Notes: generated by a model from the sequence alone, not told the origin. A DNA stretch of 58,955 nucleotides from Solirubrobacter ginsenosidimutans (GCF_027587205.1 NZ_JAPDOD010000055.1:1-58955); one strand, 5' to 3'. Shown: positions 38,687-47,205, counted from the first letter of the stretch. Program-made: numbers and translations.

Positions 38687-40883
38687 ACGTCAGCGTCTTC
38701 GCGTAGGCGCCGGTGCGCAGCGCGTCGGTCGCCGCGATCGGCTGGGTGAACGTCACCGGCACCGCGTCATTGCTCACCGGGCCGGTGTAGGTCTTGACCA
38801 CGCCCAGGCCCTGCAGCGGCTGCGGCAGGACGAACGCCCCGTTGATCAGGTACCCGGGGTGATCGGTGCTGAGGTCGGCGACGGTGAGCGTCGCGTCGGC
38901 CGCGGTCGTCGTCACGTTGGCGGTCGTCGAGGCCGTGTAGCTCTTGCTGATGCCCGGCGTGAACGGGGCGAACGTGGCCGGCCCGCCGAGCGTCAGGGCC
39001 AGCGTCGCCGGGACGCTGCCGCCGACGTCGCCGGGTGCTCCCACGCCGACGCTGATCGGGTCCGAGACCGTGTCGACCCACACGTTCCCGCCGTGGCCGG
39101 TCAGCGTGGGCGCGTTGGCCAGCACGAAGTTCGCCGTGGCCGAGACGCTCACGTTGATCGTCACCGGCGGGAAGGAGCTGTGCGGCGGCAGGATGTCCAC
39201 CCGCGTGCAGTTGCGGGTGGTCGTGCCGGTGCAGGTCCATCCGGTGCCGGCGATGCTCGTGACGGTGAGTCCCGTGGGAACGCGGTCTGACAGCGTGATC
39301 GTGCTGCCGTCGGTCGGCTCGTCGGAGACATTGGACGCGGTCAGCGTGATCGTGCCGGTCCCGCCGCGGTTGAGCTGCGTGTGGGCGACCATTATCTTCA
39401 GCGGCTGCGGCACGAGCTTCCAGGGCGAGGGCGGCGTGCCCGGGTAGGCCAGCGGCACGTACGGCACGGCGTTGGTGATCGGCGGGATCGGCGTCGTACG
39501 CGGGACGTAGCGGGTGGCGACGACGTTGCCCTTGCGGTCGAGCGTGCCCATGCAGAACCCGCGGGCGCGCGCGGCGTCGATGATCTGGACCGACGCGTCG
39601 CTGGAGTTCAGGCCCGCGGGCGTGTCGATCGGCCCGTCGTGGAGCAGGATGATCGCGCCGGCGCGCAGCTGGTTGACGATCGCGTCGCGGGTCGCGGCCA
39701 GCGTGTTGGCCGGGTCGTAGTCGGTGGTCTCGATCCGGGCGGTGTTCGACGTGTAGCCCATCGCGGCGAGGTTGGCCAGCGTGGCGGCGTTGGCCTCGAA
39801 GAACGGCGGGCGCATCGCGCGGAACGTGATCGGGATGCCGAGGCGGTTGAACGTGTCCTCGGCCTTCGCCATCTCCGCCACCTGCAGCGCCGGGGAGAGC
39901 GCATTGAGGTGCGGGTGGTCGTAGGTATGGCTGAGCACCACGTGGCCTTCGTCGCGCTCGAACTTCGCGATGTCGAGGTTGGCCTCCGAGCGGACCGCGA
40001 CGTCGAAGAGCACGGCCGGCGAGTAGCGGTCGCGCATGTTCTGCATCGTGTGCGGGCGGTAGAGCGAGGGGCCGTCGTCGAAGGTCAGCGCGATCCGCCC
40101 GGCCGTGCAGGCGTTGTCGATCTGGTGATCGCTCGCGGTGCCGATCGCCGACTGGTTCGCGGCGTCGTGGACGGCGGTGCGCTGTGGGGCGGTGAGGCCG
40201 AAAGCGGTCGTCGCGTCGTCGACGTGGGCGACGAAGGAGGCGTGGTCGGCCGGGGCGGCGTTCCAGATGATGTCCAGCAGTGAGCAGCCGTCGGCGCGCT
40301 CGGGGTTGACGACGCCGGAGTCGATCACGGGCGTGGGCGGGCCGAACGTGACGTTCTGGCCGGCGGCGAAGCCGTTCGGGCAGGCGTCGACCGCGGTCGG
40401 GATGGTGTCCGCGCCGGTCGCGAGCGAGGCGTCGCCGCCGCCGTTGACCGTGGGGGCGTTGGCGAGTGATGCGGCGGCGTTGTTGGCGACTGTGACGTTG
40501 ACGGTGATCGGCGGATAGGACGCGCCGGCGGCGAGCGCGTCGCTGCGCGTGCAGGTGCTCGTCGTCGTCCCGGTACACGTCCAGCCCGTGCCTGAAGCGG
40601 TGGTCGGGCCGGCACCGAAGCCGGGGTTGTTGATCAGTGATCCGAGCCCGGTGGGGAGCCGCTCGGTCACGGTCACCGGGGTGCCGTCGGTGGGGTCCGC
40701 GCCGCCGTTGGTGACGGTCAGCATGAGCGTTCCGGCGTACACCGTCGTGTTGGGCGCGGTCGTGCGCAGGAACGTCGGCGCGGCGTGCGTCGCGGAGACC
40801 GTCAGGTCAGGCGCCGCGAACGCGGGTGACGCCGGGACCAGCAGGAACAGCCCAGCAGCTAGCGCAAAGCGCGAAGCCCTCAT
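38661..40883 (-). CDS. Secreted polysaccharide deacetylase (NodB) with DUF11-like repeats and shared C-terminal domain
   Basis: The 740-residue product is exported (signal peptide 1-23, VPASPAFAA). Two DUF11-like beta-sandwich repeats (about 25-165 and 490-612; both with PTDGxxxTxxxRxPTGL and GWTCTGTTT) flank a NodB carbohydrate-esterase domain (about 255-475). Metal/catalytic motifs are ALTFDDGPS near 262-270 and SHTYDHPHL near 318-326, with MRPPFFEAN for the third motif. The C-terminal 120 residues (about 617-740) closely match the end of the 1466-residue protein at 5742-10142, down to KTLTFTLSTTNP. The substrate is probably wall or capsule glycan. A perfect palindrome lies just upstream. 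The 3' end overlaps the sensor kinase gene. Confidence 0.92.
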   Translation of the reverse strand: MRASRFALAAGLFLLVPASPAFAAPDLTVSATHAAPTFLRTTAPNTTVYAGTLMLTVTNGGADPTDGTPVTVTERLPTGLGSLINNPGFGAGPTTASGTGWTCTGTTTSTCTRSDALAAGASYPPITVNVTVANNAAASLANAPTVNGGGDASLATGADTIPTAVDACPNGFAAGQNVTFGPPTPVIDSGVVNPERADGCSLLDIIWNAAPADHASFVAHVDDATTAFGLTAPQRTAVHDAANQSAIGTASDHQIDNACTAGRIALTFDDGPSLYRPHTMQNMRDRYSPAVLFDVAVRSEANLDIAKFERDEGHVVLSHTYDHPHLNALSPALQVAEMAKAEDTFNRLGIPITFRAMRPPFFEANAATLANLAAMGYTSNTARIETTDYDPANTLAATRDAIVNQLRAGAIILLHDGPIDTPAGLNSSDASVQIIDAARARGFCMGTLDRKGNVVATRYVPRTTPIPPITNAVPYVPLAYPGTPPSPWKLVPQPLKIMVAHTQLNRGGTGTITLTASNVSDEPTDGSTITLSDRVPTGLTVTSIAGTGWTCTGTTTRNCTRVDILPPHSSFPPVTINVSVSATANFVLANAPTLTGHGGNVWVDTVSDPISVGVGAPGDVGGSVPATLALTLGGPATFAPFTPGISKSYTASTTANVTTTAADATLTVADLSTDHPGYLINGAFVLPQPLQGLGVVKTYTGPVSNDAVPVTFTQPIAATDALRTGAYAKTLTFTLSTTNP

Positions 40884-40898
40884 CTAGACCTCTCTCCC

Positions 40899-40930
40899 TA
40901 ATTCGTAAAGGTATCTACCTTTACGAATTA
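40899..40930. promoter_or_regulatory. Perfect 32-nt palindrome upstream of the deacetylase
   Basis: TAATTCGTAAAGGTA (40899-40913) and TACCTTTACGAATTA (40916-40930) are perfect inverted arms around TC. This AT-rich site stands out in a GC-rich genome and lies 16 nt before the deacetylase ATG on the minus strand, just ahead of its AGGGAGAGAGG ribosome site. It is most likely an operator, or a 5'-UTR hairpin. Confidence 0.75.
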
Positions 40931-40998
40931 ACCTACTGCAGCGAAAATCGCAGCGCAAGCGCCGGGTTCGTTCGGGATCCTTACGAGGGCCGGTCGGG

Positions 40999-42096
40999 TT
41001 AATCGGGCCGCTTGAGCGACTCGGTGACCTGGTGGCGTCGCATGCGGGCGACGGCGCGGCGAAACGCGCTGTCGCGCACCGCCGGCGGGGGGACGGTCGC
41101 GCGGACGCGGGCGACCCACTCGTCGAGCGGGAGCTCGCCGGAGATCAGACCGTGCAGGGCGGTGGTGACCGGCGCCTCGACGTGGGCGCGGCGCAGGGCC
41201 GTGGCGAGGAGCGGGACCATGTCCAGCGCTTCGACGGCCTGGCCGATGCGGGCGGGGATCTCCGAGGCGGGAACGCCCTGGCCGAGCAGCTCGCCCGCGC
41301 GGCGGTTGCGCGACTGGGGGGCGAGGGCGGTGCCGACGAGGTCGCCGGTGCCGGCGAGGCCGATCATCGACTCCGGCTTGCCGCCCTGACGCTCCGCGTA
41401 GCGCCAGACCTCGGCGAAGATGTGGCCGGCGGCGGCGCCCGCGGCGTTCAGTCCCTGGCCGGCGGTCGCGCCGGCCGCCAGTGACGCGGCGTTCTTGGCG
41501 ACGCCGGAGAGCTCGACGCCGACGGGGTCGTTGGACTGTTCGCAGACCACGCCCGCGCGCATGAAGACGTTGGCGATCGCGGCGGCGAGCTTGACGTTGG
41601 AGGACGCGGCGACGAGGCCCGCGCCCTCGGTGACCATCTCGCGCGCGTGCGCCGGGCCGCCGAGGCAGGCCACGCGATCCACGCCGAAGGCCTGGTTGAG
41701 CAGCGTCGTGGGCGCGAGCCCGTCCGGCGGGACGAGGCCCTTCGCCATCGAGATCACGGGCGTCCGGGCGGGCAGCCCGGTCGCCTGCAGGTTGCCGATC
41801 ACCTGCGAGAGCCCGCGCGAGGGCACGCCGAGGAAGACGTAGTCCGCGCGTGAGAGCCCGGCCGACATCGGCTCGACGCGCAGCTCGCGCGGGAACTGCA
41901 CCTCGGGCAGGTAGGCGGCGTTCTCGCGCTCGGTCTCCAGGCGCTCGGCCTGCTCGGTCGAGCGGGTCTGGAGCGTCGTGCGAAAGCCGCCGCGGGCGAG
42001 CAGGACGGCCACCGCGGTGCCGAACGAGCCGGCGCCGAGCACGACCGCGCGCCGTCCTCCGGGCGAGGGGATGGTCAACTGGGGCCGCGGGGGCAT
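40999..42096 (-). CDS. gpsA: NAD(P)H-dependent glycerol-3-phosphate dehydrogenase
   Basis: The 365-residue enzyme reduces dihydroxyacetone phosphate to sn-glycerol 3-phosphate for phospholipid synthesis, in the cytosol. The nucleotide-binding motif GAGSFGTAVAVLLA is at 21-34. The catalytic Lys lies in ELSGVAKNAASLAAG near 200, and GLAGTGDLVGT and SRNRRAGELLGQG are family signatures. Length is slightly above the usual 330-340 because of a C-terminal Arg-rich extension (FRRAVARMRRHQVTESLKRP). It is downstream of the GNQxVARM protein gene by 32 nt on the same strand, an unexpected companion. Confidence 0.95.
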   Translation of the reverse strand: MPPRPQLTIPSPGGRRAVVLGAGSFGTAVAVLLARGGFRTTLQTRSTEQAERLETERENAAYLPEVQFPRELRVEPMSAGLSRADYVFLGVPSRGLSQVIGNLQATGLPARTPVISMAKGLVPPDGLAPTTLLNQAFGVDRVACLGGPAHAREMVTEGAGLVAASSNVKLAAAIANVFMRAGVVCEQSNDPVGVELSGVAKNAASLAAGATAGQGLNAAGAAAGHIFAEVWRYAERQGGKPESMIGLAGTGDLVGTALAPQSRNRRAGELLGQGVPASEIPARIGQAVEALDMVPLLATALRRAHVEAPVTTALHGLISGELPLDEWVARVRATVPPPAVRDSAFRRAVARMRRHQVTESLKRPD

Positions 42097-42128
42097 CGCG
42101 GGACTCTACCCCGCAGGTGGTGGAGTCG

Positions 42129-43094
42129 TTACTGGAGTTTCGGCTCGGGGAGCTGGCCGGTGTCGGGCATGCCGGCGCGGGTCCGGATCCGCCGCTCGCC
42201 GCCCTCCTCCTCGTTGGTGAACGTCTTCGTCGCCCAGCCGAGGTTCTCGCGCCACTTCTTCAGGTACAGCGAGGCGATCTGCGGCTTGACCGAGGCGTAG
42301 AGCTCCGAGTGGAACGCTTCGCGCTTGTCGCGGATCTGCACTAGCACCTCGTCCGGGCCGATGTCGTACTTCGCCAGGACCGGATCGGCCTTCGCCTTGG
42401 CCACCAGCGCGTCCTTGGCCGCGGTGCCCTTCGCCTGCCCGTCGGCGAACCACGCCGGGTCGCCGCCCGCCATGTTCCAACCGACGCCGGCCATGAAGCC
42501 GGCGACGTAGCCGTCGGTGGCGGCGACGATCGCGTCGCCCACCCGGCGCTCCTCGGCGGCGTCCTCGAGCGTGGCGAGGGTGGCCTTGATGGTCACGTAC
42601 GCGCCGAAGACGCCGACCATCGCGGGGCCGCTCTTGCCGATGTTGGCCAGTGCGCGGGCGACCGTCTGGATCGCTCCGGCGGCGCCCTGACCGGCGGCCG
42701 CGCCCTCGGCGGCGGCCGCGCGCGCCGCGGCCGATTGCGCGAGCTGGGCCTCCGCTTCGGCCGCGCTCAGCTCGCCGCGCACGACGCGCGCGCACATCTC
42801 CTCGACCTCGGCGTCGACCGCGTACTCCTGGCCGATCTCTGTCGGCACCTCGAGGTTGCCGGGGTTCAGCTCGACGGGCGGTGTCCGCGCCACCGTGGCC
42901 ATGCGGGCGACGTGCTGATTGCCGTAGCCGGCCTGCAGCGCGCCCGCGTAGCGTGCCCGGGCGGCGGGATCCCACTGCCCGAACGAGGCGGGCGGCCCGA
43001 GACCGAGGCCGAGAGCGGGTGAGGCGGGCCCCGGGGTGGCGACGACGGGCGCCGCGGGCGCCTGGGCCGGCTGGACACTCTCGTGCTCCGCCAT
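42129..43094 (-). CDS. Second GNQxVARM-motif protein, possible cargo or toxin
   Basis: The 321-residue product has no signal peptide. The first 40 residues are Pro/Ala-rich and disordered. Residues 53-70 read LQAGYGNQHVARMATVAR. Lined up with residues 45-62 of the protein at 15251-16435, ten of eighteen positions are identical, including GNQ, VARM and the final AR. After an Ala-rich helix (about 95-135) comes a Gly/Ala-rich hydrophobic region (about 135-205; GPAMVGVFGAYVTIKATLA, GFMAGVGWNMAGGD) that could insert into a membrane. A charged C-terminal part follows (WRENLGWATKTFTNEEEGGE). No family is recognised. I infer a cargo-like or phage-tail-like effector, on the motif only. It is divergent from a deacetylase gene by 28 bp. 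Confidence 0.72.
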   Translation of the reverse strand: MAEHESVQPAQAPAAPVVATPGPASPALGLGLGPPASFGQWDPAARARYAGALQAGYGNQHVARMATVARTPPVELNPGNLEVPTEIGQEYAVDAEVEEMCARVVRGELSAAEAEAQLAQSAAARAAAAEGAAAGQGAAGAIQTVARALANIGKSGPAMVGVFGAYVTIKATLATLEDAAEERRVGDAIVAATDGYVAGFMAGVGWNMAGGDPAWFADGQAKGTAAKDALVAKAKADPVLAKYDIGPDEVLVQIRDKREAFHSELYASVKPQIASLYLKKWRENLGWATKTFTNEEEGGERRIRTRAGMPDTGQLPEPKLQ

Positions 43095-43122
43095 CCGTCG
43101 CGGACACTAGTGTCAAACGGGC

Positions 43123-44004
43123 ATGTGGATCAAGCGCTTTCTCGCCTTGACGGCGTTAGCGGCCGTGATCGCGGCCGTCGTCGTCGTGACGGGCTCGCGT
43201 GGATCCTCGACGCCGGAGGCCGCCGCTCCCACCGCCACCGCGACGAAGACCAAGAAGGCGAAGTCACCCACGGCCAAGGCGACGCCGACCCCGCTCCCCG
43301 GCGAGGTGCGCGGCGCCGCCGCGCGCCGGATGCCGGTGCCGATCCTGATGTACCACGTGATCTCCAAGGCGCCGGCGGGGGTGCCGAACGCCGAGCTGTG
43401 GGTGGACCGGCACGTCTTCGCGGACGAGATGCGGGCGCTGCGGGCCGCGAAGTTCCAGGCGATCACGCTCCAGCAGGCCTACGACGCGTGGAAGCACGGC
43501 GGGCCGCTGCCCAAGCACCCGGTCGTGGTCTCCTTCGACGACGGCTACCTCTCGCACTACACCCACGCGAAGCCGGTCCTGCGCGCACTCGGTTGGCCCG
43601 GCGTCCTGAACCTCCAGCTCAACGTGCTCGGCCAGGGCGGGCTGACGACCAAGCAGATCAAGTCGATGATCGCGGCCGGCTGGGAGGTGGACTCGCACAC
43701 GCTGACGCACCCGGACCTGACGACGCTCGACGACGCTTCGCTCAAGCGCGAGCTGGTCGATTCGCGGCGCGAGCTGCAAAAGCGCTTCGGCGTGCCCGCC
43801 GACTTCATCGCCTACCCGGCGGGGAAGTACGACGCGCGGGTGGAGGCGGCGACGAAGGCCGCGGGCTACCGGGCGGCGACGACGGTCGACGAGGGCGTGG
43901 CGCGCGGGCGCGACGACCTGTTCGCGCTCAAGCGGGTGCGGGTCAACGCCTCCGACACCGCGACGACGCTGCTCGCGCGGCTTAAGTCGTCTTCGCCCGG
44001 GTGA
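43123..44004 (+). CDS. Membrane-anchored polysaccharide deacetylase
   Basis: The 293-residue product has an N-terminal membrane anchor (IKRFLALTALAAVIAAVVVV) and a Thr/Lys/Pro linker. A NodB domain follows (about 70-285): VVVSFDDGYLSH (motif 1), SHTLTHPDL (motif 2) and YPAGKYDARV (motif 3). The segment VPILMYHVISKAP is typical of PgaB/YadE-like deacetylases. It should remove acetyl groups from wall or exopolysaccharide sugars at the outer membrane face. It starts ATG 43123, 28 bp from the divergent GNQxVARM gene. Its last 23 nt overlap the convergent marR gene. Confidence 0.92.
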   Translation: MWIKRFLALTALAAVIAAVVVVTGSRGSSTPEAAAPTATATKTKKAKSPTAKATPTPLPGEVRGAAARRMPVPILMYHVISKAPAGVPNAELWVDRHVFADEMRALRAAKFQAITLQQAYDAWKHGGPLPKHPVVVSFDDGYLSHYTHAKPVLRALGWPGVLNLQLNVLGQGGLTTKQIKSMIAAGWEVDSHTLTHPDLTTLDDASLKRELVDSRRELQKRFGVPADFIAYPAGKYDARVEAATKAAGYRAATTVDEGVARGRDDLFALKRVRVNASDTATTLLARLKSSSPG

Positions 44005-44413
44005 GGATCTCGACGAGGATCGCGGCGTCCTCGTCGGTGAGGTTCTGCAGCGTCTCGGGCGCGGTGCCGATCCGGTCCTTGTAGAGGCCGCGGATGACCT
44101 TGCCGCGCTCGGTCAGCGCGAGGGTCTTGACGCGCCGGTCGGTCGGGTGGGCTTGGCGCTCGGCGAGGCCGGCCTTCTCGAGCCGGTCGGCGATGCCGGT
44201 CACGCTCGAGTTGTCGCAGTGCAGTGCCGAGGCGAGGTCGGAGAGCTTCATCGGCTCATCCGGCTGCAGACGCTGGAGCGCGAACGCCTGCTGCGGGGCG
44301 AGCCCGAACTCCTGCGCGATCGAGAGCATCTGCCCGCGGTGCGCGAAGAACAGCTCGAGCATCAGCCGCCACGCCTCCTGCTGCCGTGAGGAGGGGACTG
44401 CGACCTTTGCCAT
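43982..44413 (-). CDS. MarR-family regulator
   Basis: The 143-residue protein is a winged-helix MarR regulator: MKLSDLASALHCDNSSVTGI (recognition helix), DRLEKAGLAERQAHPTDRRV (wing) and ALTERGK. It is divergent from the ABC exporter genes across 62 bp that contain two inverted repeats, so it very likely represses itself and the exporter and releases on binding a drug-like ligand. The C-terminal LTDEDAAILVEIL is the usual dimer helix. The 3' end overlaps the deacetylase gene. Confidence 0.93.
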   Translation of the reverse strand: MAKVAVPSSRQQEAWRLMLELFFAHRGQMLSIAQEFGLAPQQAFALQRLQPDEPMKLSDLASALHCDNSSVTGIADRLEKAGLAERQAHPTDRRVKTLALTERGKVIRGLYKDRIGTAPETLQNLTDEDAAILVEILTRAKTT

Positions 44414-44420
44414 AGGTCCA

Positions 44421-44464
44421 ATGTAGCACTACATAGATATTTGACATGCCAAAATATCTATGTA
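44421..44464. promoter_or_regulatory. Overlapping inverted repeats, probable MarR operator
   Basis: TACATAGATATTT (44430-44442) and AAATATCTATGTA (44452-44464) form a perfect 13-nt inverted repeat with a 9-nt spacer. A second palindrome ATGTAG-CA-CTACAT lies at 44421-44434. A TTGACA hexamer at 44441-44446 overlaps the repeat. The repeats fill the space between divergent marR and ABC genes. Confidence 0.75.
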
Positions 44465-44475
44465 CCCTTAGCGAT

Positions 44476-45459
44476 ATGTCGCTAGCTGCCAGTGCTGGGA
44501 TCGAGGTCGAGGGTCTTGTCCGCGAATTCAAGAACGGTCCCAAGGCCGTCGACGGAATCCACTTGCAGGTGGCGCCAGGTGAGATCTATGGATTTCTTGG
44601 CCCGAACGGCGCCGGTAAGTCGACGACCGTCCTGATGCTGACCACGCTGCTGCCGCCGACCGCCGGCACGGCGCGCGTGGCGGGGCACGACATCCTGCGC
44701 GAAGGCCCCGCGGTGCGCGCCGCGATCGGCGCCGCGCTGCAGGAGGCGGCACTCGACCCGCTGCTCACGGGGCGCGATCACATGCGCCTGCAGACCTCGC
44801 TCCAGGGTCTGCCCAAGGCCCAGCGGCGCGCCCGCGGCGACGAGCTGATCGAGCGGGTCGGGCTCTCCGACGCCGCCGATCGCAAGGTGGGCGGCTACTC
44901 CGGCGGCATGAAGCGCCGGCTGGACCTCGCGCTCGCGCTCGTGCACTCCCCGCGCGTCCTCTTCCTCGACGAGCCGACCACCGGGCTCGATCCTTCCTCG
45001 CGCGCCGACCTGTGGGCCGAGGTATCGCGTCTCGCGCGCGAGGACGGCGTCACCGTCTTCCTCACGACCCAGTACCTCGAGGAGGCCGACGTGCTCGCCG
45101 ACCGCGTCGGGATCATCGACGCCGGGCACATCGTCGCCGAGGGCACGCCGGAGGTGCTGAAGGCCGAGATCGGCCGCCCGTCGGTGGAGGCCGTGCCGGC
45201 CGATCGCGCCGATCGCGACGCGGTGGCGCAGGTGCTCAGCCAGTTCGGGTCGGTCGTTCCCGCCCCGCCGGGTGCGGCGGCGGTGCGCCTGCAGAGCGGC
45301 GAGGACCTCGTCGCGGTCGTGCGGGCGCTCGACGGCGCGGACCTGCGCGTCGCGGACCTGCAGCTCCACCAGCCTTCGCTGGACGACGTGTTCCTGGCCA
45401 AGACCGGCCGCAAGCTGGCCGCCGAGGACTCGCCCGTACCCGCCGAGGTCACGGCGTGA
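44476..45459 (+). CDS. ABC exporter ATPase (DrrA-like)
   Basis: The 327-residue ATPase has Walker A GPNGAGKST, signature YSGGMKRRLDLA, Walker B VLFLDEPTTGLD and the C-terminal DrrA-type extension (QLHQPSLDDVFLAKTGRKL). It should power an ABC-2 drug or lipid exporter made with the two permeases downstream. I chose ATG 44476 because SLAASAGIEVEGLVREF is a normal start; an ATG at 44446 lies inside the operator. There is no clear ribosome site, so the message may be leaderless. It overlaps the first permease as GTGA. Confidence 0.94.
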   Translation: MSLAASAGIEVEGLVREFKNGPKAVDGIHLQVAPGEIYGFLGPNGAGKSTTVLMLTTLLPPTAGTARVAGHDILREGPAVRAAIGAALQEAALDPLLTGRDHMRLQTSLQGLPKAQRRARGDELIERVGLSDAADRKVGGYSGGMKRRLDLALALVHSPRVLFLDEPTTGLDPSSRADLWAEVSRLAREDGVTVFLTTQYLEEADVLADRVGIIDAGHIVAEGTPEVLKAEIGRPSVEAVPADRADRDAVAQVLSQFGSVVPAPPGAAAVRLQSGEDLVAVVRALDGADLRVADLQLHQPSLDDVFLAKTGRKLAAEDSPVPAEVTA

Positions 45460-46235
45460 GGCTGCTGCTGCAACAGGCGGGGGAGATCGCGCGCCGCTCG
45501 ATCCTCCAGACGCTCCGCCAGCCGGCGATGGTGATCCCGCCGATCGTCTTCCCGCTGATCCTGATGGGCATCAACGTCGGCGGGCTGGCGCAGGCGACCA
45601 ACATCCCGGGATTCCCGCCGGTCGACAGCTATCTCGACTTCGCGATCGCGTTCCCGTTCATCCAGGGGTCGCTGTTCGCCTCGATCAACGCGGGCAGCGC
45701 GGTCGCCCGTGACATCGAGACCGGCTTCCTCAATCGCTTGGCCTTGACCCCGATGCAGCGGGCCGCGCTGCTGCTCGGGAACCTCTCGGGGGTGATGGTC
45801 GTGGCACTGTGCTCGTCGCTGATCTATCTGACGGTGGGGTTCATCGCCGGGCTGCACATCGAAGCCGGTTTCCTCGGCGTGCTCGTGCTGCTGGTGCTCG
45901 CGCTGCTGATCGCGCTGGCGTTCGCGTCGATCGGCTCCTTCGTCGGTCTGCGCACCGGCTCGGGCGAGGCGGTCCAGGGCGTCTTCCCGCTCTTCTTCGT
46001 CTTCCTGTTCCTGTCGTCGAGCTCGCTGCCGCGCAACGTCATCGAGCAGGACTGGTTTCGCACGATCGCCACCTACAACCCGATCTCGTACCTGTTCGAA
46101 GGCCTGCGCTCGCTGATCATCTTCGGCTGGCAGGGCAAGGAGCTGGCGATGGGCTTCGGCTTCGCGGCGGTGATCGCGGTCATCGGCGTGGTCGGTTCGG
46201 CCTCGGCCCTGCGGACGCGGCTGGCGCGGACATGA
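45456..46235 (+). CDS. ABC-2 type permease, first subunit
   Basis: The 259-residue product has six hydrophobic segments and belongs to the ABC-2 (DrrB-like) permeases. After the amphipathic N-terminal helix it has PPIVFPLILMGINVGGLAQA, GSLFASINAGSAVARDIETG (cytoplasmic loop with the coupling helix) and RTIATYNPISYLFEGLRSLI near the end, all typical. The start GTG 45456 overlaps the ATPase stop; the ATG further upstream in this frame lies within the ATPase gene and is not used. It pairs with the next gene, giving a heterodimeric channel. Confidence 0.92.
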   Translation: MRLLLQQAGEIARRSILQTLRQPAMVIPPIVFPLILMGINVGGLAQATNIPGFPPVDSYLDFAIAFPFIQGSLFASINAGSAVARDIETGFLNRLALTPMQRAALLLGNLSGVMVVALCSSLIYLTVGFIAGLHIEAGFLGVLVLLVLALLIALAFASIGSFVGLRTGSGEAVQGVFPLFFVFLFLSSSSLPRNVIEQDWFRTIATYNPISYLFEGLRSLIIFGWQGKELAMGFGFAAVIAVIGVVGSASALRTRLART

Positions 46236-47002
46236 GGCGCTTCTTCGACGTCGCCGGCGGGGTCGCATACCGCGGCCTGAAGAAGATCGTCACCAACCCG
46301 CAACTGCTGCTGCCGTCGCTGATCTTCCCGCTGTTCTTCTTCGTCGCCTTCGCGGGCGGGCTCTCGTCGGTGGGCAACGTGCCGGGCTTCGACTTCCCGT
46401 CGGGCTACACCGCGTTCCAGTTCGTCTTCGTGCTGCTGCAGGCCTCGGCCTTCGGCGGTGTGTTCACCGGCTTCGGCATCGCGTCCGACTACGAGAGCGG
46501 CTTCGCGCGGCGGATGATGCTCGCCGCGCCCAACCGCCTCGGCATCCTCGCCGGCTACGCCATCGCCGCGCTCGTGCGGGCGGTCACCGTGGGTGTGCTG
46601 CTGTTCATCGTCGCCGCCGCCACCGGCATGCAGATCGGTGGCGACGGGGTCGACGTGTTCGGCCTGATCGTGCTCGCGCTGATCGTCAACCTGACGGCGT
46701 CGATGTGGGCCGCCGGGGTGGCGATGCGGCTGCGCACGATCCAGGCCGGACCGGTGATGCAGATGCCGGTGTTCATCATCCTCTTCCTCGCGCCGGTCTA
46801 CGTGCCGCTGGCGCTGCTGGAAGGCTGGATCCACGGCGTGGCGAGGTTCAACCCGTTCACCACGCTGATCGAGGGCGGGCGCGATCTGATCTCCGGGCAG
46901 CCGGTGGACCTCCTGCTCGTCTACGGGATCGCCATCGTGATGGCGCTCGCATTCACCGCCTGGGGCATCACCGGCCTGCGCAAGGCGGAGACCGCCGGCT
47001 AG
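46232..47002 (+). CDS. ABC-2 type permease, second subunit
   Basis: The 256-residue product is a paralogue of the preceding permease with six helices: SLIFPLFFFVAFAGGLSSVG, FGIASDYESGFARRMMLAAP, and ARFNPFTTLIEGGRDLISGQ before the last helix. The start ATG 46232 overlaps the upstream stop as ATGA. With the ATPase it forms a MarR-controlled exporter. The gene is followed by a 440-bp space with inverted repeats and then a convergent MMPL gene. Confidence 0.92.
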   Translation: MRRFFDVAGGVAYRGLKKIVTNPQLLLPSLIFPLFFFVAFAGGLSSVGNVPGFDFPSGYTAFQFVFVLLQASAFGGVFTGFGIASDYESGFARRMMLAAPNRLGILAGYAIAALVRAVTVGVLLFIVAAATGMQIGGDGVDVFGLIVLALIVNLTASMWAAGVAMRLRTIQAGPVMQMPVFIILFLAPVYVPLALLEGWIHGVARFNPFTTLIEGGRDLISGQPVDLLLVYGIAIVMALAFTAWGITGLRKAETAG

Positions 47003-47060
47003 GTGCTTGAAAGTCAACTGCGTCGGGTGGGGGAGGGGAGTGGCGAGCCACCCGTCCCGT
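47002..47060 (+). repeat. Left arm of an imperfect inverted repeat
   Basis: This arm contains GTCAACTGCGTCGGGTGGGG and GCCACCCGTCCCG. The same blocks occur inverted at 47347-47410, with one or a few changes and a different short middle. Confidence 0.65.
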
Positions 47061-47170
47061 TCGGCCGTGAGTCCGCTGCGCTGCTCGTGGTCGACAGTGC
47101 GCGTTTGAGGATCGAGTCGTGGGTTTCGATCAGGTTCGCACTGGTCGAGCTGGCGCGTTCGAGGGGGTGT

Positions 47171-47205
47171 TTCGTTTTGGTTCACAGGGGGTGAACCAAA
47201 ACGAA
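47171..47205. terminator. Perfect 15-bp hairpin, likely bidirectional terminator
   Basis: TTCGTTTTGGTTCAC (47171-47185) and GTGAACCAAAACGAA (47191-47205) pair perfectly around AGGGG. The stem extends imperfectly through GAGGGGG and CCCCTC outside. It is suited to end transcription from both convergent genes. Confidence 0.6.

Noticed and set aside
44446..44475. Upstream ATG for the ABC ATPase
   Set aside because: It lies inside the inverted-repeat operator; ATG 44476 gives the normal ATPase N-terminus.
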